The notes below the pieces were generated by a model that saw only the letters and a program-made list of their open reading frames with translations, did no database searches and was not told the DNA's origin. Positions 18,792 to 27,546 of a stretch of DNA of 34,189 nucleotides are shown piece by piece (within the stretch, counting starts at the first letter, position 1; the number at the start of each line of letters is the position of its first letter). The DNA is from JBEKSX01 sp049516635 (GTDB lineage: Bacteria > Bacteroidota > Ignavibacteria > Tepidaquicellales > OLB5): positions 1 to 34,189 of the forward strand of contig JBEKSX010000021.1 in the NCBI GenBank assembly GCA_049516635.1. Reading direction: 5' to 3'. Position numbers and translations under genes: made by a program.

Positions 18792-20882
18792 CTATATAAT
18801 TTTTAAAAAAGCGATTAACATATCGATTAATTTGATACCAATAAATGGTGCGATAATACCGCCAATGCCATATATCAATAAATTTCTTCTCAATATAGCA
18901 TTAGCCCCGATAGGTCTAAACTTAATCCCTTTCAACGCGAGAGGAATTAGGAGGACTATAATAATTGCGTTGAATATTACTGCACTCAATATTGCACTTT
19001 CCGGTGTTGCAAGCTTCATAATGTTTAATGCCTGCAATGGTCCATTGAGAGATCCCGTTGCATACAAGGTACAGAATAATGCGGGAAGGATTGCAAAATA
19101 TTTTGCAACATCATTCGCAATACTAAAAGTAGTTAACGAACCTCTCGTTATAAGAAGTTGTTTACCGGTTTCTACAACTTCTATGAGTTTTGTCGGATTA
19201 CTATCCAGATCGATCATATTACCGGCTTCACGTGCAGCTTGTGTTCCTGTATTCATTGCAATACCGACATCTGCCTGTGCTAATGCAGGAGCATCATTTG
19301 TCCCATCACCAATCATGCCCACCAGATGACCTCCTGCCTGTTCTTTGCGGATGATCGTAAGCTTATCTTCGGGTTTTGCTTCAGCAAGAAAATCATCTAC
19401 ACCGGATTCAGCAGCTATTGCCGCTGCAGTGAGAGGGTTATCACCTGTAATCATAATTGTTTTAATTCCCATTTTTCTAAGCTGCATGAATCTTTCTTTG
19501 ATCCCGCCTTTTACGATATCCTTTAACCTGATTACACCAAGAATATTATTATTTTCGGTAACAACCAGTGGAGTTGCTCCTTCACTCGATATAGAATCGA
19601 CAACTGTTTTTACTTCATTGGGGAGGATCCCCCCGGCGTTTTCAACATATTTTCTTATTGCTTCGGAAGAGCCTTTTCTAATTGCTCTTGAAGTTCCATC
19701 TTCAAGTATATTTATTCCGCTCATCCGGGTTTCAGCTGAGAAAGGAATAAACTCAACATGATGCGACGGCAGGAACTCTTTCGGTTTCTGGTTAAATTTT
19801 TCTTTTGCTAAAACCACAATTGAACGCCCCTCTGGCGTTTCATCCGAAATCGAAGATAGCATTGCACTTTCAGCAAGATGGCTTACATCAACTCCGTTCA
19901 CTGGTATAAAATCCGTTGCCATCCGGTTCCCCAGAGTAATTGTTCCTGTTTTATCGAGTAATAAAACGTCAAGGTCTCCTGCAGCCTCAATAGATTTTCC
20001 GCTCATTGCAATCACATTTTTCTTTATCAATCTATCCATACCGCTGATACCGATTGCACTAAGCAAACCGCCGATAGTTGTGGGCATCAAACATACCAGC
20101 AAAGAAAACAAAATTGGTATTGTCATAAACAAAAAAACAGGGTTACCCTGGTCTGTATTAAAATAATAAAGCATCGGTGGTAAAGTGGCAACCGCTAATA
20201 AAAATACAATCGACAAACCTACAAGCAGGATCGTCAATGCAATCTCATTGGGTGTCTTTTGTCTTTTTGCACCTTCGACCAGGGCGATTAATTTATCCAT
20301 AAATGATTTGCCCGGTTCGGAAGTTACCCTGATAACTATCCTATCGCTTATCACTTTAGTACCGCCTGTAACAGCGCTTCTGTCACCGCCGCTTTCACGA
20401 ATTACAGGAGCTGATTCTCCAGTTATAGCTGATTCATCGACACTCGCAATGCCCTCAATTACTTCACCGTCAGCAGGAATTACATCACCTGCTTCGCAAA
20501 CAACTATATCCCCTTTTATCAGGTCGTCAGCATGAACCTGAATTTCAATTTTGTTCTCCAGCTTTCTTGCAATTGTTTTTACGCGGAATTTTTTCAAGCT
20601 CTCCGCCTGTGCTTTGCCCCTTCCTTCAGCTATAGCTTCGGCGAAATTTGCAAAAAGTACCGTGAACCACAACCAGATGGTTATTTGAATATTAAATGAA
20701 GAAAGCTGCCCGGTAAAAATCCCTCTAAATACAATTATTGTTGAGAGAAATGAACCTACGCCAACAATAAATATTACTGGGTTCTTTATCAAAAGCCTGG
20801 GGTCAAGCTTCTTGAACGAATCAATAACTGCCTGCTTTATTATCTTTGGATCGAATAATTTTATTTCGTTTGCTTTTGTCAT
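18792..20882 (-). CDS. kdpB: KdpB, catalytic P-type ATPase subunit
   Basis: A 696-residue inner-membrane subunit that hydrolyses ATP to drive K+ uptake. Visible elements are the TGES loop of the actuator domain (about 155), the phosphorylated Asp310 in DKTGTIT, the MIGDGTNDAPAL hinge (about 525-535), and seven membrane segments in the usual layout. Length is close to the E. coli protein. It lies 206 bp after kdpA, an unusually long gap for this operon and without a recognisable gene, and 22 bp before the porin gene. Confidence 0.98.
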   Translation of the reverse strand: MTKANEIKLFDPKIIKQAVIDSFKKLDPRLLIKNPVIFIVGVGSFLSTIIVFRGIFTGQLSSFNIQITIWLWFTVLFANFAEAIAEGRGKAQAESLKKFRVKTIARKLENKIEIQVHADDLIKGDIVVCEAGDVIPADGEVIEGIASVDESAITGESAPVIRESGGDRSAVTGGTKVISDRIVIRVTSEPGKSFMDKLIALVEGAKRQKTPNEIALTILLVGLSIVFLLAVATLPPMLYYFNTDQGNPVFLFMTIPILFSLLVCLMPTTIGGLLSAIGISGMDRLIKKNVIAMSGKSIEAAGDLDVLLLDKTGTITLGNRMATDFIPVNGVDVSHLAESAMLSSISDETPEGRSIVVLAKEKFNQKPKEFLPSHHVEFIPFSAETRMSGINILEDGTSRAIRKGSSEAIRKYVENAGGILPNEVKTVVDSISSEGATPLVVTENNNILGVIRLKDIVKGGIKERFMQLRKMGIKTIMITGDNPLTAAAIAAESGVDDFLAEAKPEDKLTIIRKEQAGGHLVGMIGDGTNDAPALAQADVGIAMNTGTQAAREAGNMIDLDSNPTKLIEVVETGKQLLITRGSLTTFSIANDVAKYFAILPALFCTLYATGSLNGPLQALNIMKLATPESAILSAVIFNAIIIVLLIPLALKGIKFRPIGANAILRRNLLIYGIGGIIAPFIGIKLIDMLIAFLKII

Positions 20883-21088
20883 AAAAATTTAATTTTCTAT
20901 AAACTTTAAAATCTAATTATTGTAACCCACAAATTTATCTGTGGAAAAAATATGATTATATATTTATAACAGTACTAACTGTTTATTATTGATTTTAGTA
21001 AACTGCTGAAATAGTTCTGGTTTTTCTTTATAATCATTCCGCACGACCAAAGTTATGGGCTGGATGTAAATTTTGAATAACATACTTT

Positions 21089-22780
21089 TTAAAATGAGAC
21101 TCCTTTCATCATTAATAAATGTTCTATTATTGGACCTAAATTCAATACAGGAAAGAATGTTAAAGCAGCAACTATAAATATCACACCAACCAGTAACGCA
21201 ACAAAAAGCGCATTATCGGTTGCAAATGTTCCCGATGAAGCAGGGGTAATATTTTTTTTCACAAGATTACCTGCAATCGCCATCACGGGAACAATAACTG
21301 CGTACCTGCCTATAAGCATATCTGCACCTAATGTTAAATTATAGAAGAGAGTATTGCCGTTTAGTCCGCCAAATGCACTACCATTGTTCCCTACTGTAGA
21401 CGAATACGCATATATAATTTCCGAAAACCCGTGAGGACCACTGTTTAGAACTGAAGATATCCCTGCATTAATAGATGCAGCAATCGCAGTAAAAATAAGA
21501 ATTCCTGCATTAGGAAGCATAATGGCTATAATAGCCATTTTTACATCGAATGCTTCTATCTTTTTACCGAGATATTCAGGTGTTCTACCTACCATTAAAC
21601 CCGAAATAAATACAGCTAGAAAGATAAAGGCCAGCATCCCATATAATCCCGAACCAACTCCTCCAAAAATTATTTCTCCGAGCTGCATATTAAACATGCA
21701 CACCATACCGGATATAGGTGTTAAACTATCGTGCATCGCATTTACCCCACCACAGGATGTAGCGGTCGTTGAAACAGAAAACAATATACTATTCGCTACA
21801 CCGAACCTTGTTTCTTTTCCTTCCATGTTATGAGCGGTGCTTAATACAGGGTTATATGAATATTCAGAGTATAATGAAACGCCCAGCCCTATAATAAATA
21901 CTATAAGCATTGCTGCAAAAATAGCCTTGGCTTCTTTTATCTTTCCGATCATCCTACCATATGCATAAACGCATGCCGCGGGAAGTAATAACTGAGCTAA
22001 CATTTCCAAAAAATTTGTCAACGGTGTGGGATTTTCAAAAGGAAATGCACTATTTGCATTGAAAAATCCACCGCCGTTTGTGCCAAGATGTTTAATTGCG
22101 ATTTGAGATGCAGCCGGACCTAATGGTATTACCTGGTCAGCACCCGTGATTGTTTTGATAGTTTCATAATTAGCGAATGTTTGAACAACTCCCTGGCTGA
22201 CAAGAATTACTGCAACTATGATCGAGAGCGGTATTAATATATAAAGTATCGAACGAACCATATCCGCCCAGAAATTGCCCAGTGTTTTTCCCTTACGTCT
22301 CATTAATGCTCTAATTATAGCGAGCATTACTACAAATCCCGTTGCAGCACTAACAAAATTTTGAACTGTAAGTCCGAGCATCTGAGATAAGTAGCTCATC
22401 GTATTCTCCCCGCCGTAATTCTGCCAGTTTGTATTTGTAGAAAAGCTAATGGCTGTATTAAGAGCTAAATCCCATTTTACATTCGGCAAATTTTGGGGAT
22501 TTAAGGGGAGCCAGCCCTGGGTAATCAGAAGCAGGAATAGAATAAACATTCCCATTAGCTTAAAAATTATTACACACCACATGTATGTAATCCAGTTCAT
22601 TTCCTCATTCGGATCGATTCGAAGTACTCTATAAATGAGACTCTCGAATCTGCCGAAAACGGGTGTGAGAATATTTTTTTCACCCTGGAAAACCTTAGCC
22701 ATAAACTTACCAAGTAGAGGAGCGAGAACGAGCAGTAAAACTATATAGAGTAATATTTGGATAATTTCATTTAAATGCAT
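21089..22780 (-). CDS. kdpA: KdpA, K+-channel-like subunit
   Basis: A 563-residue membrane subunit, close to family length, that binds and conducts K+ through a four-fold pseudo-repeat pore. The selectivity-filter segments of the four repeats can be seen at about 115-124 (NTNWQNYGG), 233-238 (GTNGGG), 339-343 (TSCGG) and 463-470 (NNGSAFGG). The chain is otherwise dense in membrane helices. The ATG at 22780 gives the usual short periplasmic N-terminus. It starts 73 bp after the small kdpF gene. Confidence 0.98.
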   Translation of the reverse strand: MHLNEIIQILLYIVLLLVLAPLLGKFMAKVFQGEKNILTPVFGRFESLIYRVLRIDPNEEMNWITYMWCVIIFKLMGMFILFLLLITQGWLPLNPQNLPNVKWDLALNTAISFSTNTNWQNYGGENTMSYLSQMLGLTVQNFVSAATGFVVMLAIIRALMRRKGKTLGNFWADMVRSILYILIPLSIIVAVILVSQGVVQTFANYETIKTITGADQVIPLGPAASQIAIKHLGTNGGGFFNANSAFPFENPTPLTNFLEMLAQLLLPAACVYAYGRMIGKIKEAKAIFAAMLIVFIIGLGVSLYSEYSYNPVLSTAHNMEGKETRFGVANSILFSVSTTATSCGGVNAMHDSLTPISGMVCMFNMQLGEIIFGGVGSGLYGMLAFIFLAVFISGLMVGRTPEYLGKKIEAFDVKMAIIAIMLPNAGILIFTAIAASINAGISSVLNSGPHGFSEIIYAYSSTVGNNGSAFGGLNGNTLFYNLTLGADMLIGRYAVIVPVMAIAGNLVKKNITPASSGTFATDNALFVALLVGVIFIVAALTFFPVLNLGPIIEHLLMMKGVSF

Positions 22781-22853
22781 AATTATTTTTTTACTTATTA
22801 TAAAAACTTCCGAAGCCTTTTCAAGAATCCGAAAATTTTCAGCTTAACATAAA

Positions 22854-22937
22854 TTAAAATTTTTCCGGTTTAATAAGAACGTAAACAAGATAAACCAGAA
22901 GAAGAAAAGCGATAATTCCGCCTATGATCAGTTCCAT
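22854..22937 (-). CDS. kdpF: KdpF, small stabilising subunit of the Kdp pump
   Basis: A 27-codon gene immediately upstream of kdpA on the same strand. The product starts MELIIGGIIAF, continues as a single membrane helix of Leu, Val and Tyr, and ends with a short polar tail (IKPEKF). This length and layout match KdpF, which packs between KdpA and KdpB in known KdpFABC complexes. Nothing else of this kind fits the position. It is the first gene of the operon, so the kdp promoter should lie just above 22937. Confidence 0.88.
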   Translation of the reverse strand: MELIIGGIIAFLLLVYLVYVLIKPEKF

Positions 22938-23558
22938 TTTGATATTTATTTATGCTAAATTACTATTGTACATGTATATAAAAAATCAAAAGATGACCAA
23001 AAGGTATAAAGATTTTATAAAAAATTATAAAAGTTATGAGCAGGAAAAATTTAGATTGAGAGAGCATACTGGCCGGTTTGAATTCATTACAAAAATTCGA
23101 CTCTTCTTTGGCACCATTAATGATTCAATATAGATATCGGATATTAAAAGGTTTCAGTCAACACCGACTGACCTGGAAGTTACATTATTATCCATATGTT
23201 TCAGAACTGTATTGATTATATATTTACCATTTTCAAACTAAGAAACAGATCTAAACAACTAGTTAGAATAATATATCTGAGAGGTGGCATGGGACGTAAT
23301 ATGGCTTATTCCCTAAAAGACGGAAGACCATTTACAAGCGAGTTCAAAGAAATTATTTCCTTGGAATCGTTAGGATAATCCCGAGATTTCAGGAAATGCT
23401 CAAAAATAGGACATAATAACTTCTTTATGCTTATGTATTTTATTTTTCATTAATTTTCAATATAATTGTAGTTCATATAAAATATATTGTTCAAAGCTGC
23501 TTATTTACCCGGAAACTCTATAAAAATTTTAAACATATAATTTTCAATAATTAAAAAA
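22938..23558. other. 621-bp region without a convincing gene, between divergent kdp and rplU operons
   Basis: It should carry the promoters of kdpF (leftward) and rplU (rightward). Two short plus-strand frames exist: 22993-23133 (46 codons, basic) and 23196-23378 (60 codons). Neither resembles anything I know. The longer form of the first runs antisense over kdpF. A small hairpin, TCAGTC-N6-GACTGA, lies near 23155-23172 without a T-run. No tRNA, riboswitch or L21-leader structure was recognised. Confidence 0.5.
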
Positions 23559-23867
23559 ATGTTTGCTATCGTAAATATCAAAGGGAAACAATACAAGATC
23601 ACCGAACATCAAAAGATATTCATTCCCAAAATAAACCAGGAAATAGGTTCCAAGGTTAAATTTTCAGATGTACTAATTCACAGTAAAGATGATAAAACAC
23701 TCGAGATCGGGACACCGAAGCTGTCAATGAATGTGGAAGCTACAGTCCTCAATCATGTGAAGGACGAAAAGGTGATTATATTCAAAAAGAAGAGAAGGAA
23801 AGGTTACAGACGCACACGGGGCCATAGACAGCAATATACAGAAATAGAAATTAACAAAATTAAATAA
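23559..23867 (+). CDS. rplU: 50S ribosomal protein bL21
   Basis: A 102-residue ribosomal protein that binds 23S rRNA in the large subunit. The N-terminus MFAIVNIKGKQYKI is the standard bL21 opening, and the C-terminal KKKRRKGYRRTRGHRQ is the family's rRNA-binding signature. It is followed 26 bp later by rpmA, the near-universal pairing of these two genes. Confidence 0.97.
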   Translation: MFAIVNIKGKQYKITEHQKIFIPKINQEIGSKVKFSDVLIHSKDDKTLEIGTPKLSMNVEATVLNHVKDEKVIIFKKKRRKGYRRTRGHRQQYTEIEINKIK

Positions 23868-23893
23868 GAGTATTAAAACAACTATCAAATACT

Positions 23894-24157
23894 ATGGCAC
23901 ACAAAAAAGGATTAGGAAGCAGTAAAAACGGACGCGATTCCAATTCGCAGCGCCTTGGCGTAAAAAGATTCGGCGGAGAACTTGTAACAGCTGGGAGTAT
24001 ACTCGTCAGACAGAGGGGAACCAAATTCCTTCCCGGTAAGAATGTAGGTTTGGGAAAAGATGATACAATTTTCTCCATGATCGACGGGCACGTTAAGTTC
24101 ACTTATTACAATAAGACTAAAAAGAAAATACACGTTGTCCCGGTTATCAAAGCCTGA
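23894..24157 (+). CDS. rpmA: 50S ribosomal protein bL27
   Basis: An 87-residue ribosomal protein whose flexible N-terminus reaches the peptidyl-transferase centre. It begins MAHKKGLGSSKNGRDS directly after Met-Ala-His, so it lacks the cleavable N-terminal extension found in Firmicutes. The family core GVKRFGGELVTAGSILVRQRG is intact. It is co-transcribed with rplU, and mdh follows after 31 bp. Confidence 0.97.
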   Translation: MAHKKGLGSSKNGRDSNSQRLGVKRFGGELVTAGSILVRQRGTKFLPGKNVGLGKDDTIFSMIDGHVKFTYYNKTKKKIHVVPVIKA

Positions 24158-24188
24158 AGAAGAAAATAAAAAGAAATTATCAAATCTT

Positions 24189-25112
24189 ATGAAAATAACA
24201 ATCGTAGGAGCGGGTAACGTAGGCGCTACCGCTGCTCAAATCATAGTCGACAAGACTTTAGCCAATGAGGTTGTTCTTCTTGATGTCGTCGAAGGTGTTC
24301 CGCAGGGAAAAGCTCTGGATATATACCAGTCGGCAGCCATCCAGTATTCAGACACCAAGATCTACGGAACAAATTCGTACGAGCCCACTGCTAATTCAGA
24401 CATAGTGGTTGTTACCGCAGGAGTACCTAGAAAACCCGGCATGTCCAGAGAGGATCTTCTTAATATAAATTCGGAAATAGTAAAGAATGCCACAAAAGAA
24501 ATAGTTAAGTATTCTTCACGCTGCATTATCATAGTAGTAAGCAATCCCCTGGATGTTATGACCTACACATGTTTTGTGAACAGCCACTTTCCAAGAGAAA
24601 GAGTATTAGGTATGTCAGGGGTTCTTGATACTGCAAGGCTAAAAGCTTTTATATGTATGGAACTCAACGTATCAATAGAAAATATCAATGCCCTTGTTCT
24701 GGGCGGCCACGGAGATTCGATGGTTCCTCTGGTTAGGTATAGTACCGTAGGCGGTATTCCGATTACCGACCTCCTGCCGAAAGAAAGAATCGACGCGCTT
24801 ATCGACAGGACAAGGAACGGCGGAGCAGAAATAGTTAAATATCTCAAAACTGGAAGCGCTTATTATGCACCGGCTGCATCAATAGCATCCATGGTCGATG
24901 CTATCGTAAATAACAGGCACAGGATAATGTCATGCTGCGTTTACCTGCAGGGAGAATATGACCATCATGACATATGCCTAGGTGTACCAATCAAAGTAGG
25001 CGAGAACGGAATGGAAGAGATTATGCCTATTTCTCTTACAAAAGAGGAGAAAGAAGCATTTGACAAATCTGCCCAGGACGTTAAAGACCAGATAACAAAA
25101 TTAAAGAAATGA
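24189..25112 (+). CDS. mdh: NAD-dependent malate dehydrogenase (LDH-like type)
   Basis: A 307-residue cytoplasmic enzyme of the TCA cycle that interconverts malate and oxaloacetate. It has the Rossmann motif GAGNVG (7-12), Asp32 for the NAD ribose, Arg81 and Arg87 in PRKPGMSRED (marking malate rather than lactate specificity), and catalytic His174 in GGHGDSMVP. I chose the ATG at 24189 because it places the glycine motif at the usual distance. An in-frame start at 24135 would add 18 hydrophilic residues and overlap rpmA. It is the third gene of the rplU-rpmA-mdh run and ends just before an intrinsic terminator. Confidence 0.95.
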   Translation: MKITIVGAGNVGATAAQIIVDKTLANEVVLLDVVEGVPQGKALDIYQSAAIQYSDTKIYGTNSYEPTANSDIVVVTAGVPRKPGMSREDLLNINSEIVKNATKEIVKYSSRCIIIVVSNPLDVMTYTCFVNSHFPRERVLGMSGVLDTARLKAFICMELNVSIENINALVLGGHGDSMVPLVRYSTVGGIPITDLLPKERIDALIDRTRNGGAEIVKYLKTGSAYYAPAASIASMVDAIVNNRHRIMSCCVYLQGEYDHHDICLGVPIKVGENGMEEIMPISLTKEEKEAFDKSAQDVKDQITKLKK

Positions 25113-25132
25113 AAAGGAAATAGTTTTTTACT

Positions 25133-25163
25133 AAAGCCGTCTGGAGAGTGACGGCTTTTTTTT
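25133..25163 (+). terminator. Intrinsic terminator of rplU-rpmA-mdh
   Basis: AAAGCCGTC (25133-25141) and GACGGCTTT (25150-25158) form a perfect 9-bp stem around an 8-base loop. The T-run covers 25156-25163. It lies 20 bp after the mdh stop. The convergent minus-strand gene ends at 25168, so the same stem may help to end the opposite transcript. Confidence 0.9.
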
Positions 25164-25167
25164 AACC

Positions 25168-25572
25168 TTATTTAAACATTGAAAGTGTAAATGTGGAACC
25201 CTTATCGGTGTGTTTATATGAAAATTCATCTACCAGGGATCTAATAATGAACAATCCCCTGCCCGATATTTTGGAAATATTTTCTTCAATTGTAGGATCA
25301 GGGACTGTATCAATATCGAAACCATTTCCTTCATCGGTAACAAAGACAGTAATTTTTCGTTCGTCAAACTCGATCGATATCAATACCTTTTTATCAGCCT
25401 GTTCTTTATTGCCGTGAACGATCGCATTTATTATCATTTCAGAAACCGCTATCTGGAATCTCTGGAACTTATCTTCATCCAGATGAAATGCTTTATTCAC
25501 TTCGATCAGCATATCTTCAACGAGAATAATATTTTTCTTTGAAGAACTTATGGATAATGTGTATTTTTTCAT
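25168..25572 (-). CDS. RsbW/SpoIIAB-like anti-sigma serine kinase (HATPase domain)
   Basis: A 134-residue cytoplasmic ATPase-fold protein consisting of a single HATPase_c_2 domain. The N-box is at about 43-54 (VSEMIINAIVHGN), the G1 box at 80-86 (DEGNGFD) and the G2 box at 104-110 (GRGLFII). This matches RsbW-type switch kinases, which bind a sigma factor or phosphorylate an STAS-domain partner. No STAS protein, PP2C phosphatase or sigma factor is encoded next to it here, so its partner is unknown. It is the last gene of the ruvB-mpg-ABC-barrel operon, 27 bp after the barrel gene. Confidence 0.88.
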   Translation of the reverse strand: MKKYTLSISSSKKNIILVEDMLIEVNKAFHLDEDKFQRFQIAVSEMIINAIVHGNKEQADKKVLISIEFDERKITVFVTDEGNGFDIDTVPDPTIEENISKISGRGLFIIRSLVDEFSYKHTDKGSTFTLSMFK

Positions 25573-25599
25573 TTCTATATTCAGGACTTTATTATAGAT

Positions 25600-27540
25600 C
25601 TAAAAGTTCCAGAGCACATTTATATATAAATTTCCGTTTGATTCGCTGGGTGTATTATTGCCATAGCTATAAGTATCATAACTTGATATAATTTCGACGA
25701 GCGAATTATCCTTCAGGTAAACCCTGAACTTAGCTTGCGGACCCTGGGTCCTTACAAAAGTATCGAACACTCTTACTCCGTTTGTATAGTTATAACGTTT
25801 TTGTTCAAAATACCTATAACCTCCCGATAATGTGATAAATTTATTAAAAAAATAATTCAATTCGGCATTGATTATCCCATCCTGAAAATAATTCACGGGT
25901 CTTATAGAAAATTCCCTCCAGTTCAGTTCTCCCCTCTCATACAGCTTCAGCTCAGTGTAAATATCGGCACCGAAATGACTGTTTAAATTATAAATGGTAG
26001 AATCTTTGAAATTAAACTGCCTGAAAGAATAGCTTTTTATCGTGGAAATAATATCCTCAAAATCATATACAGTGTAATTAGCCAGCACACTGAAAATATT
26101 TGTAGTCTTTAATTGTTTAACGGGTGTGAAAGTGTTGCTGCTGGTAAATCTTAGTATTCTGTTCCAGTTGTTGTTAGAACTTTTTTCGGAGAATATATAA
26201 ACAGTATGATAAAGACTTAGATCTACAGAATTTGTTAGCAGGAAATTATCATGATTATCATAAGAATGTCCAAGATAAACGATATAATTCAGCTCATCCC
26301 TGTCATCATTATTACTTTCACTCGGGGTATAATATCTAAAGATAGAAGCGCTTCCGGACAGCTCGATACGGTTTTTTTCTGATACGGAATAATAAATATT
26401 CGAGCCGAGCTTGAATGTACCCGAACTGTTATTCTTGGAAGATTCCAGGTCACTGATTGATTTAACAAAATTTGCTCCTATCCTTTCCGGGTTGATCAGG
26501 GCATGTTTTTCGTCCCGTTCATCATAAGCCATTTTAAGCTGACAATTCACTTTATCAAAATCAAATCTAAGCGCTGCATCGCCGTTTATACTGGACTCCT
26601 GTATCTCTGCATCATAGATACTTGGTGCAGCAGTGGTAATTACCGGTATATAAAAATTTACTTTCGTAATGTCACGGTAATAAGGATTCAGAGTAAAATA
26701 AAAATTTACCTTTGAAGAAATGGTATAATCGAACCTATCAAACGCTTTTGCAATTGTTTCCGTTCTTTTTTCGATATTGTTATTTACATTGAACTGAGTT
26801 TGCGTGTATTGGTCTGCGGGGAAATAAAAATCTTTTCTTATTCTCGAAAAGGTCCCGTCTAATTCATTTTTTACAAGCCCATCGCTGGATAATTTTTCAA
26901 TGGAAAAATTTGTGATAAAAAGATCATTCTTTCTGGGTTTCAGGTCATCGTAACCGAGATGAAGATCACCATTCACAAAAAAACCGGTTAAATTTAAATT
27001 TTCAATATTGAATTCTCCCGCCAGCGTTATTCCTTTGTTCAATTCCCCGATCTGCTTCTCTATTTTGTATCCTGCATCTGCAGTTGTACTGACAGCAACA
27101 GCATTGAAATTATTTTCGTACCTGCCGCTTAGAGTAAAGGCATTGGATGTAGTACCTCTAAACTGGATGCTTTTATCATCTGAAAAGTACATTCCGTAAT
27201 AATTTATGTATGCGCTGGTATTATCATTAAAGCTGTAGCCTATTCCGGATTTAACATTATCGAAATCCCTGAAAAGATTCTGGCTGAGTTTAGTGACATC
27301 CGATGAAAAATAATTTTTAAGATAATAATTAATTTTCCCTTCCGAATTGAGATAGTTAAACTTTGAGATAAGGTTTGCCGAAAGAATGTTATTGTTCAGA
27401 TTTGTCAATAAGAACTTCCTTGTAATGTTAGAATCAATAAACGTTTGTATCTCCGTGATATCTGACTGTGCGTGCAGACCCGTAGTGACTGAGACGATAA
27501 AAGAAAATAAAAAAAATATATTAAATGATTTCGAAAGAAT
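25600..27540 (-). CDS. Outer-membrane beta-barrel protein with a non-canonical (ATT) start
   Basis: A predicted 646-residue outer-membrane protein of unrecognised family. The body is a long series of alternating beta-strands rich in Tyr, Asn, Ser and Phe, and it ends LYINVLWNF, as expected for BAM assembly. A first usual codon (TTG at 27408) would give 602 residues without a signal peptide. The open frame continues upstream through an excellent signal peptide (hydrophobic core of Phe/Leu/Ile/Val, then GLHA before Gln25). No ATG, GTG or TTG precedes that peptide in frame. The only plausible start is ATT at 27540, two codons after the TAA of the ABC gene in the same frame. Either this is a rare ATT start, coupled to the upstream gene, or an ATG altered by mutation or base-call error. 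Confidence 0.7.
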   Translation of the reverse strand: MLSKSFNIFFLFSFIVSVTTGLHAQSDITEIQTFIDSNITRKFLLTNLNNNILSANLISKFNYLNSEGKINYYLKNYFSSDVTKLSQNLFRDFDNVKSGIGYSFNDNTSAYINYYGMYFSDDKSIQFRGTTSNAFTLSGRYENNFNAVAVSTTADAGYKIEKQIGELNKGITLAGEFNIENLNLTGFFVNGDLHLGYDDLKPRKNDLFITNFSIEKLSSDGLVKNELDGTFSRIRKDFYFPADQYTQTQFNVNNNIEKRTETIAKAFDRFDYTISSKVNFYFTLNPYYRDITKVNFYIPVITTAAPSIYDAEIQESSINGDAALRFDFDKVNCQLKMAYDERDEKHALINPERIGANFVKSISDLESSKNNSSGTFKLGSNIYYSVSEKNRIELSGSASIFRYYTPSESNNDDRDELNYIVYLGHSYDNHDNFLLTNSVDLSLYHTVYIFSEKSSNNNWNRILRFTSSNTFTPVKQLKTTNIFSVLANYTVYDFEDIISTIKSYSFRQFNFKDSTIYNLNSHFGADIYTELKLYERGELNWREFSIRPVNYFQDGIINAELNYFFNKFITLSGGYRYFEQKRYNYTNGVRVFDTFVRTQGPQAKFRVYLKDNSLVEIISSYDTYSYGNNTPSESNGNLYINVLWNF

Positions 27541-27546
27541 ATTATA

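Noticed and set aside
22924..23133. A 69-codon plus-strand frame upstream of rplU
   Set aside because: It begins antisense to kdpF and resembles no known family. A shorter form (22993-23133) cannot be excluded but has no support.
23141..23180. The hairpin TCAGTC-N6-GACTGA as a terminator or RNA element
   Set aside because: The stem is only 6 bp, there is no T-run, and no surrounding structure supports a function.
24135..24188. An 18-codon N-terminal extension of malate dehydrogenase starting inside rpmA
   Set aside because: It is hydrophilic, overlaps the rpmA coding end, and pushes the NAD-binding glycine motif away from the N-terminus. The ATG at 24189 gives the normal enzyme.
25600..27408. 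The barrel protein starting at TTG 27408
   Set aside because: It would leave out an evident signal peptide encoded just upstream in the same frame, and an outer-membrane barrel needs one.
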